Positions 45,197-54,987 of a DNA stretch of 64,000 nucleotides are shown piece after piece (the first letter of the stretch is position 1; every line of letters begins with the position of its first letter). The DNA lies in NCBI RefSeq assembly GCF_900143525.1, contig NZ_FREZ01000024.1:22082-86081 (forward strand), read 5' to 3'. The stretch is from Ruegeria sp. Alg231-54. GTDB lineage: Bacteria; Pseudomonadota; Alphaproteobacteria; Rhodobacterales; Rhodobacteraceae. The position numbers and the translations under genes were made by a program. The notes beneath the pieces are model-generated. The model was not told the DNA's origin and did not search any database. It saw only the letters and a list, made by a program, of their open reading frames with translations.

Positions 45197-46252
45197 ATGA
45201 CGACGCCCCAACCCTATCTGCCCGGCCCCTCCCCCGCCCTCTCCACTGCGGATCAGGAGGCCCTGACCGATCTCTATATCCGGGGCACGCCGGCCAATAC
45301 GCTGCGGGCCTATGAGCGGGACTTGCTCTACATCACGGCGTGGAAGGCGGCGCGGTTCGGGGCGGCGCTGGACTGGCCGGAATCCGAGGCCACCGCCCTG
45401 GCGTTCCTGCTCGATCACGCCCGCGATCTTGGCGATGCGCCCGAGGAAGACATCGCGCGTCAGGCGGCCGAGGCGCAGATCGCGCAGGGATTGCGCAAAT
45501 CGCTGGCCTGCCCTGCCCCGTCGACGCTGGACCGGCGCATCGCCTCGTGGCTCGCCTTTCATCGGATGAAGAACCTCTCCAGCCCTTTTGGCACACCGCA
45601 AGTCAAACAGGCTCGGTCCAAAGCCCGCCGCGCTGCCGCCCGGCCCCCGGCCCCGAAATCCGCCCATCCGATCACCCGCGATGTGCTCGAGCAATTGCTC
45701 GCCACCTGCCGCGGCACGCGCCGCGATTGCCGAGACCGGGCCATCCTGATGCTGGGCTGGGCGTCGGGTGGGCGGCGCCGGTCGGAACTGACCGGGCTGA
45801 GGCGCGAGGATGTGTCGCTCAAGGAATTCGGCGACAAAGGCCTCATCTGGCTGTCGTTGCTGGAGACCAAAACCACGGCCAAGGGTGAGACGCCACGTTT
45901 GGTGCTCAAGGGCCGTGCGGCGCAGGCGCTGAAACATTGGATCGAGGTTGGAAAGATCGCGGACGGCCCCCTGTTCCGCCCGATCTCCAAAGCCGACCGG
46001 GTGCTGAAACGTCGCCTGTCGCCGGATGCGATCTATCAGATCGTCCGGCACCGGCTGACACTGGCGGGCCTGCCGGACGGGTTCGCCTCGCCGCACGGGT
46101 TGCGCTCAGGCTTCCTGACCCAGGCTGCGCTCGACGGTGCCCCAATCCAGGCCGCCATGCGCCTGTCCCTGCACCGCTCGATGGCACAGGCGCAGAAATA
46201 CTACGATGACGTCGATGTCGCCGAAAACCCGGCGACTGATCTATTGGGGTGA
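45197..46252 (+). CDS. Tyrosine-family site-specific recombinase
   Basis: A 351-residue integrase/recombinase. The N-terminal SAM-like DNA-binding domain spans about 25-125. The catalytic domain has Arg in SGGRRRSELTGL, HGLRSGFL (His-x-x-Arg), a second His in LHRSMAQ and the nucleophile Tyr in QKYYDD near the C-terminus. It may resolve plasmid multimers or move a mobile unit. The ATG at 45197 is used; a frame from 45161 is longer. A decayed second copy lies at 47500-47935. Confidence 0.88.
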   Translation: MTTPQPYLPGPSPALSTADQEALTDLYIRGTPANTLRAYERDLLYITAWKAARFGAALDWPESEATALAFLLDHARDLGDAPEEDIARQAAEAQIAQGLRKSLACPAPSTLDRRIASWLAFHRMKNLSSPFGTPQVKQARSKARRAAARPPAPKSAHPITRDVLEQLLATCRGTRRDCRDRAILMLGWASGGRRRSELTGLRREDVSLKEFGDKGLIWLSLLETKTTAKGETPRLVLKGRAAQALKHWIEVGKIADGPLFRPISKADRVLKRRLSPDAIYQIVRHRLTLAGLPDGFASPHGLRSGFLTQAALDGAPIQAAMRLSLHRSMAQAQKYYDDVDVAENPATDLLG

Positions 46253-46308
46253 GCACATACTGCCTACTTAAAGAATTCCCAGCTTGAGGGAAACTCCGGC
46301 TGCTGTGC

Positions 46309-46653
46309 CTATGTCTTGTTTCCTGTCGCATCCGTTAACGTGGCCAGCGCGGAAACATGTCGCGGCAGGTCGCAGCGGGAATGCAGGATATCAACAATGA
46401 TCACCGCGTCCGGCTGATCCAGGTAGACTAGGAAGTGCTCTCCCGCCCGTACATATCTGAGATCAGCTGCCTCCTCTACCAATATAGAACAGCTGCGGCT
46501 GGCCGCCCTGCCCTCCGTGATGGCCTGACAGCGCGCTATCAGTTCTTGTTCATAAAGATCGGCTTGATGCCGTCCAAACTTGTCGATGGTCCATCGGGCA
46601 ATTTCCACCAGGCTGGCTTCAGCACGGCGTGTCAGTCGAAAGGGTTTGGTCAC
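46309..46653 (-). CDS. parE: RelE/ParE-family toxin
   Basis: A 114-residue toxin with the ParE fold pattern: LTRRAEASLVEIARW at the N-terminus, YEQELIARCQAI, and the strands DLRYVRAGEHFLVYL and VIIVDILHSRCDL. It probably targets gyrase or mRNA. The start is GTG at 46653, overlapping the antitoxin stop (GTGA). It stabilises the plasmid by post-segregational killing. Confidence 0.88.
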   Translation of the reverse strand: MTKPFRLTRRAEASLVEIARWTIDKFGRHQADLYEQELIARCQAITEGRAASRSCSILVEEAADLRYVRAGEHFLVYLDQPDAVIIVDILHSRCDLPRHVSALATLTDATGNKT

Positions 46654-46907
46654 GCTTTGGTTCGTGCCCTTACAAAGGCACGACGGATCGCATCCGTACC
46701 GCCGCCTTCTGCCAGATCTCCTGCCTGAGCCTGGGCTACGCCCTCCTGCAGGCCTTGTCTGAGAGACACCAGTCCCGCCTCTTCCCGCTCCAGAAGACGA
46801 AGACCGGCGCGCAACGCTTCACTGGCGTTCTGATAGCGACCGGACGCAACCAGGTCCTGCACCAGTTGATCCTGCGTTTCTGTAAGTACGACATTGCGGG
46901 TTACCAT
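46650..46907 (-). CDS. parD: ParD-family ribbon-helix-helix antitoxin
   Basis: An 85-residue antitoxin: an N-terminal ribbon-helix-helix (VVLTETQDQLVQDLVASGRYQNASEALRAGLR pattern, residues about 5-36) that binds DNA, and a C-terminal part that wraps the toxin. AGGAGG precedes the ATG. It is first in the operon, as usual for parDE. Confidence 0.9.
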   Translation of the reverse strand: MVTRNVVLTETQDQLVQDLVASGRYQNASEALRAGLRLLEREEAGLVSLRQGLQEGVAQAQAGDLAEGGGTDAIRRAFVRARTKA

Positions 46908-46923
46908 GGCTTAAGCCTCCTGA

Positions 46924-46940
46924 TTGGCAATATATGCCAA
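46924..46940. promoter_or_regulatory. Inverted repeat upstream of parDE, likely ParD operator
   Basis: TTGGCA-ATATA-TGCCAA lies 17-33 bases upstream of the parD start. Ribbon-helix-helix antitoxins bind such short repeats to repress their own operon. Confidence 0.55.
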
Positions 46941-47499
46941 CGGAGACTCCGGTTCAACAGTTGAAGCTTCCACAACCGTTAGCTTGATTAAGCTGGTCTT
47001 TTGGCTCACCGGGACCTCACAAATTGGTCTCTCCTAGTCGGAGCAATGCAGAAAGAAACTTGACATTCAGTATCAGGAAAGAGGCCTCATGTATCTCGGC
47101 TCGCCCTCGCTCAGCACCCCAATCACTGCAGGGAAGTGTGATCTCTCTATTAACTCTGAGCTGACGCCAGATGAACGTGAATAACTCGGATCGAGTCTGT
47201 GGACCCCAATCAATCTTATGACGGGAGACAATTGTGCTAAACGCCGCGCTCTATGTGAATCATACAATTTTACCCTGCGGTCAGGCCAAAACCATCGAGT
47301 TGAAGTTGTCGTATCTGGATATCATAAATGTCGAGATTGTGGGCAATACCAGAGATGTTGCCCTCGGGAATACGGCAACGTTGAGGCTCCATGACGTCAA
47401 TGACCGGAATAGCCTGCAGGCCGGCCTGACAGAGCAAAAACGTGCCCACGGCCGTGGCTGGGTTAACCATCGCCCTTCCACATTCGTTGAGTCCTAACG
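46941..47499. other. Intergenic, no gene recognised
   Basis: Frames on both strands are short; a minus-strand frame (around 47270-47470) is open but matches no family I recognise. Probably decayed sequence between the toxin-antitoxin pair and the recombinase relic. Confidence 0.35.
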
Positions 47500-47935
47500 C
47501 AGGACCGACCTCCCTGCCCCGAAATCCGCCCGTCCGATCACCCGCGATTTTCTCGAACAACAGACGGCCACCTGCCGCGGAACGTGCAAGAAACCCTGTG
47601 ACCGGGCAATCCTGTACTGGGCTGGGCCTCGGGTAACCGGCGGCGTTCGTTGATCGCCGAGCTGTTTCGAGAAGATGTGTCGCTGAAGGAATACCACGAC
47701 ATTGGCCTAATCTGGCTGTCGCTGCTGGAAACAAAGACCACACGGTTGGGCCAGATCCCACAGGTTTCGCCTCGCCGCACGGGTTGCAATCCGGTTCCTA
47801 TCCTAAGCCGCGCTCGATGAAGCCCCGATCCAGGCCACCATGAGCATGTCGCTGTACCGCTCGCTGGCACAGGTGTGGCGCTATTACGACGATTTCGAGA
47901 TCTCCGATAGTCCCACGACAGGTTTTCTAGAGTAA
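47500..47935 (+). pseudogene. Decayed copy of the tyrosine recombinase
   Basis: Broken plus-strand frames match the intact recombinase at 45197-46252: PAPKSARPITRDFLEQ (compare PAPKSAHPITRDVLEQ), the ATCRGT segment, EDVSLKE, LIWLS or equivalents, then after an internal deletion GFASPHGL and a final part with SLxRS...YYDD lost to frameshifts. About 40 percent of the catalytic domain is missing. Inactive. Confidence 0.85.
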
Positions 47936-48235
47936 CTGATCTACCGACATACAAGCCGACACTGTGCTACATAGCGAATTTCATTTGGAAGTTATTGGTT
48001 CCGTGTGAGCTTGAGTAAAGTAGTGGAATGAAGCGCAATCAATCAATCTGCCTGTCTGCGCACGGCAAGGTTCAGATTGTTGTCGATTCAACAACTTTTG
48101 GATCAATTGCGGGTGGAAGACTTTCTAACAACCGAAGCTCTTAGACCTGCATTGGTAGCAGAAGTTCGTGTCGAATAAATCGACGAGATAGGACCAATGC
48201 AAGCATTTGAAACGGCACCTTGGCGATTAGTTGCC

Positions 48236-48303
48236 AAAAATTGCCAATTGGCAATTTTTCAACTTGGTCAACTTTGGTCGGAAATTGCCAATTGGCAATT
48301 TCC
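48236..48303. repeat. Two 24-bp perfect palindromes, putative parS centromere
   Basis: Palindromes at 48236-48259 and 48280-48303 share the core AATTGCCAATTGGCAATT and have centres 44 bp apart, about four helical turns. They lie 17 bp downstream of parB. ParB dimers of plasmids bind such sites; position and symmetry make this the likely partition site. Confidence 0.8.
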
Positions 48304-48320
48304 AGAATCAACGGGGGAAA

Positions 48321-49295
48321 TCAATCGTCTTTTACAGCAAAGTGACTAAGCATGAAGGCAGTCAGAGCCTCATGCAGATCATCCTGGCTGGCGTCCGCTG
48401 GGAACTCTAGCACGATCTTTTTACCTTTGTGCATACAGGTCACCGCAGGCTTTTCAGGTGAAGATTGGAAAACCATCGGACTAGTTTTCTTCGAAACTGG
48501 GGGCTTCAATGCTGCCTTGAACACATTCATAACTTGTACGCCATCGCGGCCGACGCCATCCGCTGCCATCTGCTTTGCTGTTTCCAACAGCTTCTCGCGA
48601 TCTTCGGGTCGGCCCAGAAATGGTTTTAGGGTACGGGCGTGCAATTCCTTGATCTCTCGGATGGACGGGAACGCTGCAACGATTTCATCCGGCAGTTTGG
48701 ACAATTGCAGATAACGTGAAAGCCAGGCCTCACTGACCTCCAGCCTTGCTGCCATCGCCTTTTGCTTGCCGCCATAGTAGCGAGTCACAGCGTCCGAATA
48801 GTCTCTGGCACGTTCATAGTCAGAGATATCCTCCCGATCCCGATTTTCGATATCACCAAGCCGGAACGCTTCCTCATCCGTCAGTTCCCGTAAATCTACC
48901 AGATAGCGAAACTGAGGATAGTTATTGGCACGTAGCCATTTGATCGCGAAATGCCGCCGAGCACCGCAGATTACCTCATACGGTTGGTCCGGATCGCTTG
49001 TCTTGCGTACGATAGCCGGAAACTCCTGTCGACCCTGGCTACGGATACCGTCGATCAGATCCCGGCAATTGTCTTCAGTCAGTAGCTCATAGGCGCGGTT
49101 ATGTCGTTTCCACATACGGCATTCCTCGGGATCGACCCATCTCAGAGACTTCTCCTCGACATCTCCCGATGCCCGTTCAGCCACCCTGTTTGAGCGATTT
49201 AGAAATCGAGCACCGGCGCGTTCTGCTTTGGGAGCAGGACCGCTATCGAGACCGCTTAGCACGTCATCGAAAATTGCGTCATGTTTCTTGCTCAT
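48321..49295 (-). CDS. parB: ParB-family partition protein
   Basis: A 324-residue protein with ParB/Srx-type motif (EVICGARRHFAIKWLRA, about 115-131), a helix-turn-helix (QKAMAARLEVSEAWLSRYLQLSKL, about 178-201) and a C-terminal dimerisation region. The ATG at 49295 has AAGGAGG upstream and overlaps the parA stop. It binds the palindromes beyond its 3' end and works with ParA in segregation. Confidence 0.92.
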   Translation of the reverse strand: MSKKHDAIFDDVLSGLDSGPAPKAERAGARFLNRSNRVAERASGDVEEKSLRWVDPEECRMWKRHNRAYELLTEDNCRDLIDGIRSQGRQEFPAIVRKTSDPDQPYEVICGARRHFAIKWLRANNYPQFRYLVDLRELTDEEAFRLGDIENRDREDISDYERARDYSDAVTRYYGGKQKAMAARLEVSEAWLSRYLQLSKLPDEIVAAFPSIREIKELHARTLKPFLGRPEDREKLLETAKQMAADGVGRDGVQVMNVFKAALKPPVSKKTSPMVFQSSPEKPAVTCMHKGKKIVLEFPADASQDDLHEALTAFMLSHFAVKDD

Positions 49296-50494
49296 AGCAC
49301 GCCCTCCTTGCGCAATGCTCCATGGTGGCTGGGCCAAGTTTTGCGCATTAAAACCTCAACCTCACGTCCCACCGCATCCAGATAGGCTCGGCAGCGTTTA
49401 TGGGTCTCTGTCCTGGCCGCAGGTCCCGTGATCTCGTACACGGTGCTTAAGTTCGCTGTAGCATTATCAATCTCGGCACTGTCCTTCAGAACAGTTGCCA
49501 ACATGTCTTGTGGAAACACCGCGTCCATCATTCGCTTGATTGCTGCGTGGGCAGATTTGTTATCATTCATCTTGGTTGCGAGAATCTTGACAAATGCATA
49601 GTCACGAGCACCGCCATGTTGCGCCAACTCGCTCAACGTAGCGCCCATCATTTTGAGAAAATGTGCAGTGGATCCGAAGTCGATATTGTTCGGCGGGGCA
49701 GGGATCACCATCGCGTTCGCTGCACGTAACACTGAAAGAGAAATCATCCCCAACGCAGGTGGCGGGTCCAGAAGAATGACGTCGAACTGATCCGCAATGG
49801 TGTTGATCCCATCGCGCAAACGATCCAGCACGAAAACTTGATCCCTGGCCATCCGTGCTGCGAACTCATACTCGGCGTCGTATAGGCCAAGGTTTGCAGG
49901 GATTAACGCAATGCCTGGCCAATAGGTAGCGCGCAGTGCATAATGAAGTGTCTGCGGACCGCCATGCTGAAAGAATGGGTAGAGCGTATCTTCGGTCTCA
50001 TCGACGTCAATGTCAGGGTTAAGGCCAAAGATTGAAGTCGTTGAGGCTTGGCTGTCGCAATCGATGACGCAAACTCGATATCCCTTGAGTGCCAGGAATT
50101 GGGCAAGATGGGTTGTAACTGTCGATTTTCCAACGCCACCTTTGAATGACTGAACTGATAAAACCAGTGTCGGATCATCTGCCGTGCGATAGGGTAAGGT
50201 GCCGAACACTTCCCGCATCCGATTTATGTCAGACAGCGAGTACCCGGTCCTTCTCCCCGTGACAGGGTCTTTTTCTGGCTCTGGCAAGCGGCCGTCCGCC
50301 TCCGCGTCGCGGATCAGCTTTTCCGACCGACCTACCATTTCGGCGGCAGAACGAACGTTGAAATTCAAGTTTAGCGTTTTTTCAGTGCCGGGGGAGAATA
50401 CCCGGTCACGCAATCGCTCCATCACAGTACTGGCTCGATCAGATAGTTGCTCAATCTCATCCAGCCCAACTGGGGGTAAAGGGGAAGTGGTCAT
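49292..50494 (-). CDS. parA: ParA-family partition ATPase (type Ia)
   Basis: A 400-residue ATPase: an N-terminal helix-turn-helix region (about 50-100, ADGRLPEPE and GYSLSDINRMRE) that can repress the operon, a Walker A variant KGGVGKST (about 118-125), DCDSQAS and a VILLDPPPALG switch. It drives plasmid segregation with ParB. The layout matches RepA/ParA of alphaproteobacterial plasmids. AGGACA precedes the ATG. Confidence 0.93.
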   Translation of the reverse strand: MTTSPLPPVGLDEIEQLSDRASTVMERLRDRVFSPGTEKTLNLNFNVRSAAEMVGRSEKLIRDAEADGRLPEPEKDPVTGRRTGYSLSDINRMREVFGTLPYRTADDPTLVLSVQSFKGGVGKSTVTTHLAQFLALKGYRVCVIDCDSQASTTSIFGLNPDIDVDETEDTLYPFFQHGGPQTLHYALRATYWPGIALIPANLGLYDAEYEFAARMARDQVFVLDRLRDGINTIADQFDVILLDPPPALGMISLSVLRAANAMVIPAPPNNIDFGSTAHFLKMMGATLSELAQHGGARDYAFVKILATKMNDNKSAHAAIKRMMDAVFPQDMLATVLKDSAEIDNATANLSTVYEITGPAARTETHKRCRAYLDAVGREVEVLMRKTWPSHHGALRKEGVL

Positions 50495-51105
50495 GGTTTT
50501 TTTGTCCTGTAGAAATCTGCCTTTTTTGAATCATGCCCGGTTTGGTGAATCGGCTCAAGTGCGGTATTTGAAGCCGATTGCCTAAAAAAACGGAAATTCC
50601 GAGGAAAGTGCTACAGGAACGGAAATTTGGACCAAACGTGGGGCTTTGGTAACACTATCTTAACGCAGAATGGGCGAAGCGGATAAAATTGATGTTCCAC
50701 ATAGCCACTAGGTACCAATCCCCCAATATCCAAATAAAATAAACAATCTTGTTCAAGATTCATGGATTCAATTGTTCATACTAGTATATTATCATTAATA
50801 TCAATAGCTTGAGTACTAATTCCCTTACATATCGGGCGCAAACTCATACGGATCGGGGTGCTTTGCCATACGTATTGGATGCTTAGAACTTACATATCGG
50901 GACGGGTCTAAATCCTACTTTTGGGGATAGCTTGAGTGATTCGAAAAACCCTTGTTTTATTGGGGTTTGTGAGAGTCCTTTCGAATCACTCGAAACTCAG
51001 TTCCGATTCGAAAAATTACAGATTGGGTGCTGGACCGGGGCAAGGGTGCTGTCTATACTTACATCATACGCCATACAAAAGTAAGAATTAGGTGTTGGGC
51101 AGAAC
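50495..51105. other. Origin/control region between parA and rep
   Basis: About 610 bp without a gene. It holds an AT-rich block (50720-50820), two direct repeats TTACATATCGGG (50825-50836, 50890-50901), and GATTCGAAA motifs: in the inverted pair 50934-50946 / 50979-50991 (13 bp, GAGTGATTCGAAA and its complement) and a third copy near 51005-51013. Rep_3 plasmids replicate from iterons next to rep, and initiator dimers repress rep through an inverted half-iteron pair. This region is thus the probable origin and rep promoter. No clear DnaA box was seen. Confidence 0.65.
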
Positions 51106-52134
51106 ATGTCAAAAAAACCATATCGCACTTTGGACGCACGTCCAAATTCTGAGAGCCTGATTAAGCCTGGTGAACTGGTGGATGTGATTGAAGTCACGCC
51201 GCTGACGCTGAATGATCGGCGGATTTATAATCAGCTTTTGGAGAACGCGTGGGATGCGATCGACAAGCCCGTCAGCCATGTGATCCAGAAATCTATGCTG
51301 CGCGGGTCGCATAACTCTAACGACCGGGTAGGGGAGTCAATTGAGCGGTTGATGTCCGCCATCGTGAAAGTGGAAGTTGAATGGGATGGCGAACCCGCGG
51401 TCGAGCGGGTTCAGTTGTTGGGTGGGAACGTGGAGATGGTGCGAAGCGACGGACTAATTGAATACGAAATCCCGGCGCGGCTGCGCAAAATTATTTCCAA
51501 TTCGACGGTTTTTGCCCGTTTACAGCGCGAGATCATGTTCGCGCTGAGTTCGAAATATGCACTAACTCTTTATGAGATCGTGCAGAAACGCGGGAATTTA
51601 CGCTGGCGTTCATCCGAGAAGTTTTCTGTCGACGATCTACGTGGAATTCTGGGTGTGCCTAAGGGTAAGTTAACTAATTGGAGCAACCTTAAACTGCGCG
51701 CGATCGAGCCAGCAATGGCTGAGGTCAACGCGCTATCGGACTACATGGTGGCAATCGATCCGATTAAGACCGGACGCCGCGTAACCCACGTCGAATTGCG
51801 CTGGTGGAAAAAGGACGGAGAAGGGCAGGGGGCCGCTGAACGCGCTCTAAAGTTTTCCTCCGTCGGACGTAAGGTTAAAGCTCAAGGGCAAAAAGAAAAT
51901 GTTCAAGTGCCTGTTGCTCCTACCGTCAAGCCGCGCCCGGCCTGGCTAGAAAAAAGTGGTGATGCCTTAAAGACCGAAACCTACGAGACCGCGCGTCTGC
52001 GCCATCCCGGGTATGATATCTATTATATTGAAGGCCAATGGCGTGAATGGTCAGCGAGAATGGAGCCACCCAAAGACCCTGACCGTGCATTTCTCGCGTA
52101 TTTCCGGAAATATGCTGAAGCTAATCCGATTTGA
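51106..52134 (+). CDS. repB: Rep_3-family plasmid replication initiator (RepB type)
   Basis: A 342-residue initiator with two winged-helix domains. The first includes LTLNDRRIYNQLLENAW (about 31-48), the second SKYALTLYEIVQKRGN and FSVDDLRGILGVP with LKLRAIEPAMAEVN and GRRVTHVELRW. This is the Rep_3 pattern. It binds iterons and opens the origin. Together with parAB it defines a RepB-type Rhodobacterales plasmid. Confidence 0.88.
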   Translation: MSKKPYRTLDARPNSESLIKPGELVDVIEVTPLTLNDRRIYNQLLENAWDAIDKPVSHVIQKSMLRGSHNSNDRVGESIERLMSAIVKVEVEWDGEPAVERVQLLGGNVEMVRSDGLIEYEIPARLRKIISNSTVFARLQREIMFALSSKYALTLYEIVQKRGNLRWRSSEKFSVDDLRGILGVPKGKLTNWSNLKLRAIEPAMAEVNALSDYMVAIDPIKTGRRVTHVELRWWKKDGEGQGAAERALKFSSVGRKVKAQGQKENVQVPVAPTVKPRPAWLEKSGDALKTETYETARLRHPGYDIYYIEGQWREWSARMEPPKDPDRAFLAYFRKYAEANPI

Positions 52135-52665
52135 GCCTCTTTCGGTTGAAAGCAGAGAGTAGAGTCCGCAATCAACACCCGCAAAACGCCCTTTTTCTAC
52201 TACTGCTTCAGAAAACAAACGTCGGCAGACCACAATGCTGCGCACAATATCATTTGTCGGAGCACGGCGGTCATTACCATGGAAGAAAGGCATCGGCTCT
52301 CCGTTGAAGCGAGAAGTAGAAGGGAGATGGGATGGCCAGGGCAAGCCCGCTTACCCTGGCCCGGCACTTTCAATTAGGCACCGCAGACCGCGTGGCGGTC
52401 GGCGAGCGCTGTTCTTTCCCCGGCAATCAACCAACGCTTAATGCAATGTCCGAGAGGAGATGTGAAGCGTCGTGATGATAAGCCCGTCCAAACACATCTT
52501 GAATGTTTTTAATGCGATAGGCTGCAGGTACCGGCTTCTCCCAAAGCTCTTCATTCAATGTCGTCAAAGATGACCAACTATTGTCGGCAGGACACAGGTA
52601 CAAGGACTTGGATGTTCAAGTCAGAAGGAGTGTTAATGTGGAATTGTCACCTGAGGGAGTAACAC
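52135..52665. other. Intergenic with one strong hairpin
   Basis: Only short frames are present. A hairpin GGCCAGGG...CCCTGGCC (52334-52361) could end the rep transcript. AAGGAG at 52625-52630 lies too far from the next start to be its ribosome site. Confidence 0.45.
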
Positions 52666-53085
52666 ATGAAAGTTTGCGGATGTGAGATTTCGGCGAAGGA
52701 GGTTCGGCTAGCCGTGGTCTACTTGAATGATGAAGACAGCTTGAAGATGCTCCGACTGAAGACCACACGAATAGAGCTCGAAGATGACACATCACAGGCC
52801 GATCTCCATTCCTTCTTGTCGGATCTTCAAGAGTTTTCCCGAGAACACGAAATAGATACCTTTGTGATCAAAACCCGCGCCAAGAAAGGTCGTATGGCAG
52901 GTGGAGCGGTATCTTTCAAAATCGAAACTCTGATTCAACTCGTCGAGGGATGTCACACTACGTTCGTCAATCCGGTGGCACTCTCTCACTTTGCTAAGAA
53001 AGACGTCGAAAAATATCCTGAGAAGCTGCCCGTCTATTTGAAGAACGCCTTCCTTGCCGGTGCTTATGCTTTGGCGAAGGGATAA
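52666..53085 (+). CDS. DUF3010-family protein
   Basis: A 139-residue protein with an N-terminal MKVCGCEIS strand, a VIKTRAKKGRMAGGAVSFKIETLIQL core (about 66-90) and the ending typical of DUF3010. The fold is likely RNase H-like by its strand order, but catalytic residues are not certain. Function unknown. It stands alone on the plus strand. Confidence 0.75.
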   Translation: MKVCGCEISAKEVRLAVVYLNDEDSLKMLRLKTTRIELEDDTSQADLHSFLSDLQEFSREHEIDTFVIKTRAKKGRMAGGAVSFKIETLIQLVEGCHTTFVNPVALSHFAKKDVEKYPEKLPVYLKNAFLAGAYALAKG

Positions 53086-53313
53086 ACTCCAACTTTGCTA
53101 AGTTGGTGTTTAGGTCAGGAAGATTGTCCAGTGATCAGTATGCCCCATAGATGTACTGGGATGTCCCCGGTTTTTTTAGAGTGCAGCTCTGGTATTGCCC
53201 ATGACAGAGCCTTTGGTCGCTGCTACAGGATTTCTGGAGAGGGCAGGGGGGCGTTGCGTGATGGCTCCTGATTTTGATGGCTGAGACTGTTCTGAAGACT
53301 GGGATCACGACAT

Positions 53314-54669
53314 ATGGCAAAGAAGCCTCTGAACGCGAAGAACCTGGCGGCGCTTGGCGCGGATCGGTTGGCCGCGCTCCTGCTTGAGATAACCAAGGGC
53401 AATGCCAGCGCCAAACGGCGGCTGCGTCTCGAGTTGGCGGGGGAAGACGGGCCGGCCCAGGCCGCGGTCGAGATTCGCAAGCGCCTGACGACCCTCGCCG
53501 GATCTCAGGCTTTCATAGACTGGCAGGGCCGCAATGCATTTGCAGCTGATCTTGACGGCCAGCGCCGCGCCATCGTGGAACAGGTCGGACGGAAGGATCC
53601 AAAGATCGCCTGGGATCTGATCTGGCAGTTCGTCGCCCTGGCCAATGGGATTTATGAGAGATGTGACGACAGCACCGGTCGGGTGCAGGGTGTCTTTCAC
53701 ACCGCCTGTGAGGATCTGATTGATCTGGCAGAATCCGCCGCACCAGATCCGGTAGAACTGGCAGACAGGCTGGCGGAGGCGCTGAGCGATGACGACTATG
53801 GGCATTACCCGGCTCTGATTTCGGGTCTGGCTCCGACTCTGGGGCCGAGCGGGTTGCGTCATCTGAAGTCACGGATCAGTGCGCCTGGGGTGGATGGACC
53901 TGACATTTATGTTCTGCGTCATGCCCTGGAGCAGATCGCAGATGCCGAAGGTGACGTGGATGGGTACATTGCACAACACAACTCCCGGGCGCGCAAAGTT
54001 CCCCAGATCGCCGCGCAGATCGCGCACCGCCTGCTGAAGGCTGGCCGGGTGGATGAGGCCTGGGCAGCGATCAACGCTGCTGATCCGGGTGGTGGCGACC
54101 GCGATGAATACGACTGGGAGGAAACGCGCATTGGCATACTGAACGCCATGGGGCGACAGGATGAGGCACAGAGCTTTCGCTGGCAATGTTTTACTCAAAG
54201 CCTGTCGTTGGATCATTTACGTGCCTATCTGAAACAGCTTCCGGATTTTGAGGATGTCGAGGCGGAAGAGCGTGCAATGCGACACGTAATCGGATTTCCC
54301 GATGTCCATATGGCGCTGCAATTCCTGATCCTCTGGAATTCGCTGGATCATGCGGCAAAGTTGGTCCGCGCGCGCGCCGGGGCAATCGATGGAGATTACT
54401 ACGAACTTCTGAGCCCAGCGGCTGATGCGCTGGACGCTCGTGACCCGTTGGCGGCGACCCTGCTAAGACGCGCCATGATAGATTTCACGCTCCAGGCAGC
54501 GCGGTCAAAACGCTATCGCCATGCGGCTCGTCATTTACAGGAATGTAAAAACTTGGCCGACCGTATCGCGTCTTTTGCGCCCCACATAGATCACGCAACC
54601 TATGTCAACCACTTGCGGCGCGACCACTTAAGAAAGTCGGCATTCTGGGACAAGGTTGGGGGCAAATGA
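53314..54669 (+). CDS. DUF6880-family protein
   Basis: A 451-residue, largely alpha-helical protein. The N-terminus (NAKNLAALGADRLAALLLEI, RRLRLELAG) and the CDDSTG segment (about 117-122) match my memory of DUF6880 proteins of alphaproteobacteria. Helical repeats through the rest suggest a TPR/HEAT-like scaffold. No enzyme motif is visible. Its higher GC than the neighbours suggests separate arrival. Confidence 0.72.
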   Translation: MAKKPLNAKNLAALGADRLAALLLEITKGNASAKRRLRLELAGEDGPAQAAVEIRKRLTTLAGSQAFIDWQGRNAFAADLDGQRRAIVEQVGRKDPKIAWDLIWQFVALANGIYERCDDSTGRVQGVFHTACEDLIDLAESAAPDPVELADRLAEALSDDDYGHYPALISGLAPTLGPSGLRHLKSRISAPGVDGPDIYVLRHALEQIADAEGDVDGYIAQHNSRARKVPQIAAQIAHRLLKAGRVDEAWAAINAADPGGGDRDEYDWEETRIGILNAMGRQDEAQSFRWQCFTQSLSLDHLRAYLKQLPDFEDVEAEERAMRHVIGFPDVHMALQFLILWNSLDHAAKLVRARAGAIDGDYYELLSPAADALDARDPLAATLLRRAMIDFTLQAARSKRYRHAARHLQECKNLADRIASFAPHIDHATYVNHLRRDHLRKSAFWDKVGGK

Positions 54670-54987
54670 GTGGCAGTCGCTAGATCCGCCCCAGGCGAGA
54701 TCTCCGCAATCGGGCGGCGCCAAAAAACTGGCTTTCCTGGACCCATCGCTCAGCCTGAAGGGCGGATACCGGCCATTCGCTGCGTCCGCGATGGTTCCTT
54801 TGTGGAAGTGAAAAAGCCGACGTTTAAAATTATGTAATCGCCGTTTACAGCGCCGAGTCAAAAGCCAGGTTTATGATGCGCAGAAAACCGACTTTGCAAA
54901 GTAAAGGGACGAGCCCCAGAGTCATCTTCAAACAAAGACCCCAAGGACCAGGCTCGCAAACAGTTTTCCCAACTAGGAACAGCAGTC
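54670..54987. other. Intergenic, no gene recognised
   Basis: About 320 bp between the convergent DUF6880 and GHKL-ATPase genes. Short frames only; no clear terminator with a U tract. Confidence 0.4.

Noticed and set aside
45128..46096. A 322-codon frame antisense to the recombinase
   Set aside because: Shadow of the intact recombinase; composition is Arg/Gly/Pro-rich and no family features appear.
47234..47497. An 87-codon plus-strand frame before the recombinase relic
   Set aside because: No family resemblance, no ribosome site, and decayed sequence on its right side; not called as a gene.
50640..50720. Possible DnaA boxes near the origin (sequence resembling GTTCCACA)
   Set aside because: Does not match TTATCCACA closely enough to claim.
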